DNA of 64,000 bases from Datnioides undecimradiatus (lineage: Eukaryota; Chordata; Actinopteri; Lobotiformes; Datnioididae): NCBI GenBank assembly GCA_008933995.1, contig WARS01000071.1:847501-911500 (forward strand), read 5' to 3'. This document shows, piece by piece, positions 36,262 to 49,000 of the stretch (position 1 is its first letter; each line of letters starts with the position of its first letter). Position numbers and translations under genes: made by a program. A model generated the notes under the pieces. It saw nothing but the letters and a program-made list of their open reading frames with translations. It searched no databases and was not told the DNA's origin.

Positions 36262-37220
36262 TGGCGTCTGAGCTGAGAACATTTCAGCCACACAACACTT
36301 CAAATAAAAAACAGACAGTCGACATGAAAAGAGACAAGAAGACAAAGGTGAAGAAGAACAGATTAAGTATATTTACTCAAGTACTCGAGTACGGGTCAAA
36401 ATAGCCTGTGTGTGTGTGTGTGTTGCGTGCAGATGAGCAGCTGAGCAGCATCCCTGTTCTTCTATTACAACGATCTCGTCTGATTGGATCGCTTGCTTTA
36501 GTCTCATTCTCCATCTCCTGCATCACGAGTCAGACGTGTGTTTACACTGTTTTCATGTGTGTGTGTGTGTGTGTGTGTGTCTGATGAGACGAGGCAGTTT
36601 GGGCTTTGAGGGGAACTCGTCCGTGAAGCCTCCGCTCAGTCGCTGTACAGTTCATAACACTGAGACTTTTATCACCAGAGGCCTGAAAATCATAAAACAG
36701 GTTCCATCGTCTGAGCTGAGAGATTCAGGGTCGGCTCTGACATTACATCGTCTCTTATTAACATCCTGCTACACTGATTAATATTCATTTTGTGGCCAAA
36801 TGAAACTGGTCTGTGGTCTGCAGCCGGCGTCTGTGATCAACCAAAGATCATTTGTGAAGGAAGATGCTTCACTCTGTCTCATCACTGTTTCATATCAGTT
36901 TCACAGTCGTCCTGATAAACTTTCATTAATAATTAATCAATTAGTTATTGTTGAGCAGTTTTATAGTTCTGAATCGTCACTATTTGGCTGATTCATAAAA
37001 AGCAGTGTGTCACAGTTCAGAGACACAGCTGTTATTTCAACGTGTCACATGCATATTTAGTATCAGACTTGTCTCATGTTGGCTGTTCCTGCTGTTCCTG
37101 AACGCAGCGCAGCATGCTGATGTGCACGCAGCAGGTGATGTTTGTCTGCAGAGCGACCAGCAGCCTGAGCAGTGCAGCAGCTGCAGAGTCACAGAGTGAA
37201 GTGTCTGCGTCAGATCAGGA
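35600..37220. other. Intergenic, no gene recognised
   Basis: GGA-rich sequence lies at 36015-36065, (TG)n at 36219-36259 and (GT)n at 36556-36580. No supported coding sequence was seen. Confidence 0.5.
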
Positions 37221-37223
37221 GGA

Positions 37224-37378
37224 CATGCTGCTCGTCTCCTCCACATTCGCGGGGTTGTGTAGCGTGAATTCATCCCCCAGGGTCAGACTGTCAGTGGAGA
37301 GCTCTGCTGCACCGCTCTGAGGCGTCTGAGGGAGGAGACTCAGCACCAACCACCTGAACTGGGACAGGTGGAGCTCTG
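37224..37378 (-). repeat. 155-bp dispersed duplication, copy B
   Basis: The minus strand repeats 17860-18014 nearly base for base. The open frame continues upstream of the shared block on the minus strand for ~50 more codons, including FSCTVTVETPELHL. No protein family is recognised. Confidence 0.8.
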
Positions 37379-38088
37379 GTGTCTCCACAGTGACGGTGCA
37401 GCTGAAGGGTCTCTGCTCTGAGGCGGTCCAGAGGACGTCACAGATGGAGCTGCACAAGGTCACAGAGCAGGACTTCAGGGAGAGATCAGAGCGTGGCAGG
37501 AGGTCTGGGAGCAGAGCATCACTGCACAAGGTCACTACTCAAACAATGGAGATGCTACAGGAGGCCAGAAACATTGTGACGTGACTGAGAAAACCCACTG
37601 AGCAGGTTCATGCAGGCGACCACAACATCAACACTTACCTCCCTCTGGGGCAGGACAGGTGTATGCCTGCACCGAGAGACAAAGACCGACAGGTAGATCA
37701 GAGTGAGACAGGTGCTGAAGACAGAGGAACCAGCACTTTTGATGAAATCAGTTTAGAGAGAAGAAGAATTAAACTACGAGCAAAGAGCGAGACAGAGTTC
37801 ACATCAGTGAGCAAGGGAGAGAAACAGTCACACACACACACACCCCCCGCCCCCCTTGATAAAAGGACAGTTTTGAATGAGCTTCCTCTGCACTGTCAGT
37901 GTGTTACCTGCAGCAGATGGAGGTGGTGTAGGCAGCTGAGCAACGTCCTGCTGTGGACGGAGTCAGCATCTAATCTGATTTTAGACACTTTTAAAAAAGC
38001 TGGAAAAAAAGCTTAAAAACACTTTATTTAAAATACACTCACCACTTTATTTTGACAGAAAACTGAAAACGTTATTTTGTAAAATCGG

Positions 38089-38328
38089 CCAAACTCCTTT
38101 AACAAAAACAGTGATTTTATCTCACAGAGCACAGGAGTTGCTGCTCCGCCGCTTCTTCAATCTGTCATTGTGTGTGCAACTGTGCAACTTCTGTGAATCC
38201 CAACCAACTCTTTAAAAAGCCGAAGTCACACAATGACACTAACAAACTAACAGACAGAGGCAGGAGCAGACCAGCAACTTCCTGTGTCCTGTGAGCTAAA
38301 ATCACTGTTTTTGCCAGTGGAGTCTGGT
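38089..38328. mobile_element. Hairpin MITE-like element, copy 4
   Basis: The left end CCAAACTCCTTTAACAAAAA and the right end (TTTTTGCCAGTGGAGTCTGG) are near inverse complements. The CAGTGATTTTATCTCACAG arm pairs with CTGTGAGCTAAAATCACTG. Length is ~240 bp. Confidence 0.8.
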
Positions 38329-38904
38329 TTATATAATTAAAGTATAAACAGATACAACAGCTTCAGTTTCCCATCATAAAAAGCTGTCAGACAGGAATGT
38401 AAAGTAATTAAAATATATAAAATACAGTATATCATTAAACTAATATTGATGTTTTCAGTTCAGCTGCTGACTCCACCCATAGCAGGACGTTGCTGAGCTG
38501 CCTCCACCACCTCCATCTGCTGCAGGTAACACTCTGAACTGTCCCTTTAAAGCAACGTGAACATGTGTGTGTGAGAGAGAGAGGGGCCTTTAAAGCTGCA
38601 CTGATCGATCACGCATATCGATAATGAGCAGGTTTAAAAGTCGTTTCTTATGGAGACAAAACCAGAGGAAAGGCGACAGACTCTGCTCCACTGAGCTCTG
38701 CGTGGCTTTGGTTTTGACAGGAAGTCGCACTTTTAGCGTGATATGTTATAATATGTCTTATGATGTGTTCAAAGACCTGAGGTGACTGCAGGAAAAAGTA
38801 AAATGCGGCTTTAAGTCAGAGAAGACTGTGGACTTAATGTTTGACTGTGTGTAAAGTTCAATAACCCAGTTTGTGTTTATATTTAAGAGCATGTGTGTCT
38901 GTAT

Positions 38905-38905
38905 G

Positions 38906-38945
<40 letters not shown>

Positions 38946-38956
38946 CCATATGTTAG

Positions 38957-38993
<37 letters not shown>
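38905..38993 (+). repeat. Two (GT)n runs split by GCGCGCGCC
   Basis: (GT)n, then GCGCGCGCCATATGTTAGCCT, then (GT)n. Alternating purine-pyrimidine DNA of this type can adopt Z-form. Confidence 0.85.
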
Positions 38994-38994
<1 letters not shown>

Positions 38995-39329
38995 CAGGTC
39001 TCCCTGGAGTCAGTGGAGCTTCATTAAGCTGCATTAATGTGACTTATATAACTCTTCCTCTCACTCTTCTGTAATCAACCTCATTCTTCTCCCGGCTCAT
39101 CGCCACGACAACTCATCACCTCGTTTCCACGTTCGGACAAACTAATGGTTTTCATCACTCTGAGAACTTCAGTGTCTGATGCGATTCAGGTTTCATGAAC
39201 GAGTCTCCGCTGCCTCGGGGTCACACGTCTGATGATGATGTTCAGATCAAAGATGAGTTTCATCAGACGGACGCGTTAGATTAACCTCGTTCAGTGAAGC
39301 GAAGTGACAAATGTCGATCACAGAGCACC

Positions 39330-39800
39330 TGCATCGAAGAATATAACACAAACAGGCAAAACAACAACAGAGACACAAAGCTGCGACACAGAGATGCAAA
39401 GCAACAACAAACAGAAACAATATGATCCTAGAGAGACACAAGAGGCACAAAACAATAACAGGGACACAAAACTACTACAAAGAGACACAAAACAACAACA
39501 AACAGCCATAAAACAAAGGGACTCCGAATAACTACAAAGCAACACAACACAACACAACCACAAAGAGACACAAGACAGGAGGCACAAAACAACAACAGGA
39601 CACAAAATAACCACAAAGCAAAACCAAAAGACCAGAAACACACACGACCACAAAGAAACACACACGACCACAAAGATGCACAAAGCTACATCACAGAGAC
39701 ACAAATCTACACATAAAGACACAAACTTACTACAATAAACAATAAACAATCTTAAAGAGACACAGGAGACAACAACAACAACAACAATTGAACACAAAGC
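39330..39800 (+). repeat. A/C-rich degenerate minisatellite (GAGACACAAAACAACAACA)
   Basis: ACAACAACAGAGACACAAA-type units recur with many changes for ~470 bp. The minus strand is an open 190-codon Val/Leu/Cys/Ser-rich frame caused by this composition. Confidence 0.8.
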
Positions 39801-40019
39801 GACCACAGAGACCCGGACGACGCTCGGCCACAGAATAAAGACTCCAGAGAGACTGAGGTTCCTCCAACAAACCGTCAGATTAAAAAACAAGACTCAGTTC
39901 ATTTTTACAGCGAGCTGCTCGTCTTCCCTCTCACACTGACACAAAACATCATGTTCAGTCATTACAGACTGTGAACCTGCAGCCGCACTGACACACACCG
40001 CAACACAACGCAGGAAACA

Positions 40020-40050
<31 letters not shown>

Positions 40051-40179
40051 TGAATAATATCAGCATCAGTCGAGGCTGGGGGCACACACGGGGAGCGCGG
40101 CGCAGGAGGATGAAGGCATTTTGAGACAGATGGTGACGAAGGGAAAAAGGCAGAGTGTGAAGGAACGAGAAGGAGGGCG

Positions 40180-40824
40180 ATCAAAGGGGGGGGGAAAGAA
40201 AAACCCCTGAATGGATGCTGAAACTGATGCTGCTCTCGTCCAATCAGAGCATCCACCCCCCTTCCTCCCTGCATCCAGGCTCTGTGATTGGCCGGTGGGT
40301 GCAGAGCTACACAGAGAGCGAGAGAGAGAGAGAGAGAGAGCAAGAGAGAGAGAGAAGAGAATAAGAAAGAAGAAGAAACTGTCAGATGAGGACGGCTCTG
40401 CTCTTTACACACCTCCCTCTCTCTCTTTCAGTTTCACAGTAGCCTCTCTGCCTCGCTCGCCCTCCTCTGTGCAGCTGTTTGCTCGCCCTGTGCCGCCTCC
40501 TCTGATTCCCGCAGAGAGAGAGAGGGGCTTTAATGTGATGGACCTGCTGCCCACCGACTGCTGTTACTGCTGCTGTTTACACCGCGGCATCATGGGAGCT
40601 GTAGTTTCCTCTGCAGTGCAGGCAGACAGCTGATTAGCCGAGGATTGTGGGTTATCAGAGTTTGGAGATGTGAGCTGGTGGGCGGACGAGGCTCATCTAA
40701 CTCTCTCTCTCTGCTCTCTCTCTCTCTAACCCTCCCTCTCCTCTGCTGCTGCTCTCTCGCCCTGCTCCGACTCTCCTCTCTCTCTCCTCCATCCCTCCAT
40801 CTTTCCGTACGGGGAGAAGTCAGA
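40180..40824 (+). promoter_or_regulatory. Presumed promoter and 5' UTR region of the LNX3H-domain gene
   Basis: The stretch before the start codon at 40825 is rich in (GA)n (40317-40362) and CTCTCT blocks (40700-40800), with scattered CpG. No TATA box was seen. The first ATG in the reading frame is 40825, with A at -3 and G at +4. This is inferred only from position and composition. Confidence 0.35.
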
Positions 40825-41084
40825 ATGGGCTGTCGTCTCACTCGGAGCAAGGTGAGTGACCTTCTGCAGGTGTGTTTCAGGGCGAGCGAGCGAGCGAGAG
40901 AGAGAGGGCAGATAACGAGATGACCTCCTCTCTGTTAGATCACTGTTGACATGCACCACACTCACTCACTCACACACACACACACACACACCTAACCCAG
41001 ATAGCACCAGTGAACCCAGACAATGGATGAGGGAGAAGCTCAGAAGACTGAAGGCTAAGGGGTGTTATCTGTGTGTGTGTGCAT

Positions 41085-41122
<38 letters not shown>

Positions 41123-44100
41123 ACATGTGTGTGTCTGTGTGTGCGTGTGTGTTCTCCAGATTAGGTTCCTGTATAAACTGTGTGAAGTTCACAGACTCAG
41201 TCCAGCTGCTGCGTCAGATTCGTGTTATTCGCTCGCTGTAACTCCACTGATGCTAACATGCTAACGTGCTAACGTGATGTTCAGCTAATTACTTATACAG
41301 ATTAAATAGAAGCTGTTACACTTCCTGAATTTGTGTGATGTCATCTGGGCCTCTCTGCTCTGTCTTCTGATTGGCTGAGACAGAGTAAAACAAGCAGATT
41401 TCTCACAGGCAAGTCTCGCCACTCGGCGGCCATCTTGGGAACAGGACGTAACGCTGCCTGTTCAGAATCAGTCACATCTGATCAGTAAACACTTGAAGTG
41501 TTTGGAGACTTTGTCCAAAAATGTGTTGTTCATGTTTAAACTTCTCCTAAAAGCAACTTTATACAACAGCAGCTCGTGCGTGGCGCCATGACATGACGCC
41601 ATTGGCTCCTCCCACCAGAGCGCTCAGCTGACTTCAGGCTGAACTGGTTAAACTTGACTAAACCAAACTAATCCAAAGTCCGTCTCTCAACAACAAACCG
41701 TGTTTCTCTGAGCGTTTAAGGCGAGAAGGAAGCAGGTTAGCCCCGCCCACCAGCCCGGGCAGGTCGGGCCAATCAGGACGGGTTTGAGAGATGCTGCTGC
41801 TGACGTGAAACAGCCTGTTTAACCCTCTCTGAGCCAGGACACACGCACTGAGCAGCTTCTCTACGAGACATCTGTAAACAGGCTGCATCGTCAGCACGGC
41901 CCGCTCTGATTGGCTGCAGGTCCATTAAACAGCATCCAGAGGCATTTTGACCTGAAACCACTGACATCAGATTGAAGTACAGTTAGAACATGAGGGATGT
42001 ATATATTTCTCATTCATCTCTCATAATCAAACAATTAACCTTATTTATTTTGAGTTTGTTGCCATAATTTGATTTAGTTTTTGTTTTTGAGGGAAATGAC
42101 TTTGATAAACATCTCAGACTTTTTTATTTCTCTTGCCGTTTTGACGCAACAAGCGTCCGAGCTCGGTGCCCGGCACTGACTGATCTGCAGCAAAGCAGAC
42201 ACAAAAAGCAGAAGCAGGGAACAAACTCGGTTTTGTGCTCAATCATTTTATCTAAAGACGCCACATTATGTGCCCCGGCGCCGCTGCCCCAATCAGACCA
42301 TCACTTGGAGTTTTTCTTGGAAAGCGTTCGCCGAGCGCTGCTCATCACTTCTCCTCATCACTTCTCCTCACTCGTTACAGCGCAAAGACACATCTCAGTA
42401 ATTGCTGCTTGTGCCTTCCCTCGCGATGATCAGCGACGAGAGCTCGTAGCGTGGCTGTGTTTCAGTTTGGCGCCACGTCTCCTGGCTGAACGCCTCGCTG
42501 ATCAAAAGGCCGGAGCGGCCGCGGCTCGACGCTCTCTTTAGAGGCAGAGCCGAGAAATCTGCAGCGACGACAGCGGGACCGTCTCAGAGCGCCGCAACAC
42601 ACGATTACCCGGCCACGCACGTCACAGGAGCTTTCATCCTCCGTGCATTGATGCTGCGGCGCACGTAAACAAACACTATCAGCTGACTTCCTGTCGCACA
42701 CACAGAGTCAGCACAGACAGGAGATCATAACTGGATCTGACGGCTGCTGAGGTGACCTGATCTGTGAGACAGGCGTCGCACAAACACACAACACCAGACA
42801 TGAAACACAGTCAGTGCACATCAGACACGCACAACACAACACTTCATACAGAGAAGAGACAGACACACAAACACGTTACAGGTCCAACGGATGTCTGACA
42901 GCAACCACAGAGCAGCTCATTCAGATTTAGTCTCAGGCTTCAAACTAAAATCTTTATTAGTTTCAGTGACAAACGTTGTTTTGTTCGTTTTGTCCTTGAG
43001 CTTAATTAAAGGACTGATTTCCTTTTTGCAGCACAACACCTGCTAAAAACTGGTCTCACACTGTCAGCGGCTGTTTGACTTCCCTCTGCTGCGTCACGTC
43101 AGTAACTGAGTGTCTTAGCAGACGGCAACACGCCAACATGGCCGCCCTGCCGGCGCTGCATCCTGCAGGACAGGAAGTCCAGACTCAGCCGTTGTTCCCA
43201 CAGACTGTAAACAGCAGTGATGCTCCTGGTTAATCAGCTGTTTACACGCCAACGCCTGCACGCGTCACAGCCGCACAACCCGCATTACAATGTCCAATAC
43301 AGGACGACTGCACCTGCTAATAGCATTAGCTGCAGCCTGTCTGCAGCAGCTCTCTCCAGTCTGCAGCAGCATGTTTCTTCAGGAAGTTGTGCTTTGGTTC
43401 AGGGTTTCTTCTCTTCTCTGGCTGCCAGTAGTCATCCCGGTTACACTGCTCCCTGCAGAGCCGATGGGCAGCAGCGACAGCGTGTGGACAGGAGCGTTAG
43501 CGTCCGTTTGGAGCGACAGCTAGCCACGACTTCAGCGCGTCCTGACCCGACAGAGGCGGCCTGTGAGAGCTGAGCTGTGTGTTGTGTGACGTGTTGCTGC
43601 CACAGGTCAGAGATGTGCAGCTATGAACCGTTTGGTTTCTGATCTTTTAGAGACGCTGAGCTACGGTTTCTGTCCTCCACAGCAACAAACTCTGCACGGC
43701 TCCTCTCTCCAACGCTCACTCACGTCTCCACAGACGTCGTCCTGCAGCACAGCAGCTCTCACAGCTGTCACCAGGTTTCAGACACACACAGACTCTGGTT
43801 CATCATGTTGACAACAACCTGAGTCAGAGACATAAAGAAGTTCAGTCTGAGTTTTACTGCAGATCACCACCAAAACCAGCAGGAACTCTGACAGGGAAAC
43901 GCCCCCATCCACCGGCGAGCTCATCCTCCTGACAGGCCCACAGACCTTCACAGTTGTATGTTGCTATAATAATGTGCGGTTGTCGTTTCGACACAGCTGC
44001 TGTGATCAAAGATCCATTTTACGTCGTCCACACATGCAGCCCCACTCAGAACCATGATGATCTGCTACAGTTCATCTCAACAACATGAGTCCGTCTCTCG

Positions 44101-46014
44101 GTATCGCCTCACTTCCTGTCTGAGGCTCTCAGCTGCAACCCGATTGGTTCCAACTGAAAACTCACAGATATGAAGTCTGATTATGAAAAACAGCCGAGGC
44201 GACAGCTGAGGTTTGCTCTCGGAGAGGATCAGCGAAGCCGCTGAAGCCGAGTGTAAATGTTTGATTGGTCGATTCGAGGCTGATTCGCCTGAGACGCGTC
44301 GTGGCGTTTGACTGTAAAGAGGCTGACAGTTTGACAGAAATGGGTGGCGGTGCAGGACTAAGGGCTGCGTATCGCCTCTGGACGTACAGTACATGTTATA
44401 TCCTGCTGTAGCTGCTGAGGACCGACTGACACAGCGTCAACATGTTTTTATCATCGCTGCCTGCATCCGAACCTCAGACGACACGTTATTATCAACAAGC
44501 CAACTCACAACTGACCGACACACCAGACTGTGCTGATTATATAACCCACAGGAATCAGAATTAGACTAATTATCAACCTCTTCATTTATTTTAGAGCTTC
44601 TGAGACAAAGATAAGAAACTTAAAAGCATCAAAGCAAAGCGGGCGGGTTTGAATCATCTGTGCTGGGGAACATTTCAGGGTTTGTCAAATGGTTTTTCAT
44701 GAAACACTGACACTCTCGCTGCGGACAAAAGAAAATGTGACTCACTTTCCACTTCACCCACATCGCTCGCACAATCTATTTTTCCTGCTGAATACTTCTG
44801 AATCTGCCGGCATCAATAGTCAGAGGAGGAACACGAGTTCAGCTTCGGTTTGCATCGTGAATGCTGCGTTACTGTCGGGGTCGTGTGTTTGTTTAATGAG
44901 AATAATCCTCATTCAGTCAGCAGCATCATGTCCAAACCTGAGTAAAAGCTTTCTGCATCACATTTAGTAACCTCTGCAGACGCACAGCAGCCGGCCAATC
45001 AAATACAGAATCACATATTCATATGGTGAGTGTTTAGTGATTACACACTTTGCATTTCAACACATTTGACTGCAGTTTGTTTCAAGCTCCTGGGGTTTAT
45101 CCTGGAGGCCAGAATCCCTGAACGCACGAGGAGTTACAGGTTCTCTGTCGTCGCAGCGATGGCGAGCTGAACAGCGTTCATGTCGCACCAGGAGCGTGAG
45201 CTTGCACACGCTGGCCGTGGAGCCGGACGATGTTACACCAGGTTGCAGCAGAAATTGAGCAGGTTGAACTCTTTGCTGTAGCCCAGAGTGTTGCCACCCC
45301 ACTGACAGGCTGCATGCATATGAATGAGTGGGCTAAAGTGGGTCTGAGGCGGTGGTGAGGTGGTGGAAGGGCGAGTCGTGCAAAACCAGGACTACATCCA
45401 TGATTCCCCGAACCCTGATCACAACTAAACCTCCACTGTAGGGAGTTACAGGTCGGCTGAAGCAGTCTGTGTCATCACATGTCTGCACTGATTCGTTGCT
45501 TGCTGTCTGTTTTCCTGGAGCGTGAGCAGCAGAGCGTTTGTTTGTACCCATGTAACATGTTCTGCTACTCTTCATGCTAAAACGCCTCCATCTTTATTTG
45601 CACAGTTTGACAGAGGCAGTGGTTTGAATCCCCATGATTTGAATTCAGCAGACCTGCCAGGCTCGCTGCGTTTGACACTTTCACTTGATTTCGCGCCCCA
45701 ACCGTGGTTTTGTGCTGAGAACGAGGAGTGTCACGTTTTGCAGAGTTTTGCACTTTGAGAGTCGGTGAAAACTGAGTCGAAGCTTCATGAGAAAAACACT
45801 GCGAGAGGGAGGAAGAGAGAGATACGCGAGCAGGGAGAGAGGAGAGAGATCAGTCTGTGTTACTGTCAAAGTGCAGTGGAGCGCAACACGCTTCTCCAGG
45901 GTACAGCACATCACTCTGATTCCTGTGTGTGTGTTTCTGCATGTATGAACTGGTTGTTTATGTCTGTGTGCACGTCTTTCTGTATCGATGTGAGCTTGTT
46001 TCTCTTGGATTGTG

Positions 46015-46071
<57 letters not shown>

Positions 46072-49000
46072 CCCCAGGCCTCGCACTGAGAGTGTAAAGA
46101 CTCCAGCGCTGGTCCAGGAGGTTACTGAGGGCCGCTGCTGAATCCTGACCTACATGGCGCTGCTGCTGAGGACGAGTCTCTTTGACTTCGCTGCATCTTA
46201 ACTTTCACATGTGATGCTACAACACAAACCGCCGCTATTGTCGCTCTGTCATCACTTAGAGTCAGCGGACAAAATGACAGGAAGTCCTTTAGGGCGCGAG
46301 CTGTCCTTTCATGGGCTGAGCTGACAGAACGGTGACACACTTACATTTTGCATCTGAGACCTTCTCTGTGTTTCCTGAGCTCTCTAATGTCGAGCTACAG
46401 TGTGAGCGATGTGCAGTCATCAGAAACAGACAGTTTACGGCCATAATCAATCATCGGTGTAATTAACAAGGAAAAATAACAGATTCTCCTGTTTTTGTGC
46501 ATTAATGCAGCGATTCAAAGCCTAAAGTCAGATGTAAGTTCGCCGAGCTCTCTGAGCAGGATCATATCTCGTGTGCAGTCCTTCAGACTCCTGTAACAAT
46601 AAGGACAACGTATAACCAGACGTATAACGTAGCACTAGGGGAAAGCTGAAGTAAAGCACATTTACAGTTTGTCAGACCTGTACCTCGGTACAGTCAGGGC
46701 GGGTATTTCATTTCACTGTTTGGGCTGCATAAACAAAAAGACAGAAAGAGAAGAGGTGCAGCTGAACGTGCTGCTGCATCATGTGTATATAGATGAAACC
46801 TTAGTTCTCTCTAAATCTGAACTGAACAATCAATCCTCCATGGAAATAACATTTACACCAGCACCAGCTGTTTGCTATCTGCGTTAAAGTCCAGGACCCT
46901 ACAAAACCAGAACCTAACTCCATATTCTAACAGTTTTACTTGTTTTATTTCAGTAAATTCATCTTCATTCATTCAATCTTCCATTTTCAAGATTAAAACC
47001 ATTTTACATGCAGGAAATCAAATGTGGCCAATGCAGAAACCAATTACATAAAGTAAATTAAACTTTTACATTATAGGAAATGATTTGGAAACATAAGTCT
47101 ATTTTATCAAACTAAGCATCCTGTACTGGGATTTCTATCAAACCAGTCTGCTTGAACATCTGATTCAGTGATTTAGCTGGGGCTCAACCTCCTGCCTCCA
47201 CAGACTTTCATGCATTACCAGGCACAGTTGCCCTGTACCAATATGGCGGCCACGCACAAGATTCATCCATGAGACGCGTTTAAAACAGTTTAAAATGTCT
47301 GAGAACATTTGTTTTAATGTTAATCTTTGAAAATAGGCACTTTTCCAGATTGATCCACTCAGATTTGCACTGAGCCTGATGTGTGGGGCAGCTCAGGGTT
47401 GGCAGGCAGTGGGTTAAACCACTCTCCACCAGGGGAAGGATGCACGAGTGACCTGGTATACTGTTTTACTATGTTGGCAAATTCAAAGTTTGTCTTTCAA
47501 GTTAAACCCAAACACATCTTAGTAAAGTAAATGTGCTATTTTAAATGCAGTGTGCTCGTCCTCTCTAACAATGCGTCATGGTGGATCAAGGATATGAAAC
47601 CTTGGTTCTACTGAAGACCACACTGACACACCTCTGTTGATAAAGAGAGTTAATAATGACTAAAAATAGGTAAATGCTGGTTTGCTGCAGCAGAAAGCTC
47701 CTCGTTCCTGGTCTCCAACTTTCACATAATGGTTCAATCGTTTCTCTTTTTATATAAAGAGAGTGTGAATCATATGCCACGTTATGTAACGCAATTGTAG
47801 TCAGGCATGCCAAAAAGTTAGAAACCAAAGAACGGACTGACCTTGTATTGGAGGCTAAACTCCCACTTTGCCTCTGTGCACTTATGCTGCCTCCTCCTTT
47901 ATTCATACAACAGTATTTGAATATCACAGTGCAGAGGCAGGATGATATGTGGTTTCTAAGATCTTTGAAACAACCCTTTCTTAAAGCTGCATCTTTGAGA
48001 AAACACAAAACTTTTATTCTAAATCTCTGCCTTTTCATTGTTTGATATGAGTTCAGTCTAAGATCTGACCTGAGGTCTGTTTCCCCTCGCCAGGCCAAGA
48101 CGCACGAGCCGTCTCGTCACCGACACCGTGAGGAGGTGCACTTTGTGGATGAGTATGGCCAGCCAATCACTATGCAGGTGGAGGGAAGACGGGGACGTGG
48201 TCACAGGAGGCGGAGGTCTCGTTGTGCAATGGAGTGCAGCGCCCCAACAGAAAGACACTGGGAGGCCTTGAGAGCCATGGGACTGATGGAGGGAGAGGAA
48301 GGCCAAGGAGACGGCTACAGTGCAGGGTTGGTACCCCAAGAGAGCATGATTGGTGGGGTGGAGCCGGCAGTGAAGAGCTTGGGTTTTGGACTGGGACAAT
48401 GACTGAATGATGTGGCTGGGGTTGTCTGGGGTAACTGCAGGGAAACTGAGCAGAGCGACTACCTGTTGAGTTTTTGGTAATGCTTCTTTACTCGTGTCAG
48501 TGTTTTTATGTGAAGCATTATGTAGGTTTCAGACTTCAGACGAAGATTTGGAAAGGGTTAGAGACTGAATCACAGTGACTTTGGTAACTTGTGTCTGAGA
48601 AGGTAAATGCTTGCAACTGAGGTAAATAATTGGGATTTAAGTAAAAGTTGTGTTGGGTAACAGGTTGTAAATGAGGTAACAGTTGGAAGAAGCATCAAAG
48701 AGTGGGTTCGTCGATAAAAGTTGGTGAACGGGATATGGGCAGAGTAGGTTGGAGTCTTTAAAAGGGACAGAGCTAAATAAATGTTTAGGAAGAGGTCAAA
48801 TCGTGTGACTTTAGACCTTCTCATCTTAAAAAATTAGCTAGATACTCAGAAATGAAGAAAATAGTTGTGACAGGATTGAAATTACAAACTGGGTCAACAT
48901 TATAACCACTACAAGACCAGGATGGGCAGTTAAAAAGTGGAAATTTAGTAAATACATTAAATTATGGTCTAGCTTTGTGAGATAATGGGGTATAACTGTG

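Noticed and set aside
39318..39890. 190-codon Val/Leu/Cys-rich minus-strand ORF resembling a membrane protein
   Set aside because: Antisense of the ACAAAACAACA repeat; hydrophobicity is a by-product of GTT/TTG/TGT codons.
47586..48098. 170-codon minus-strand ORF next to exon 2 of the LNX3H-domain gene
   Set aside because: No recognisable domain, overlaps the real splice acceptor on the other strand, and lacks any supporting signal.
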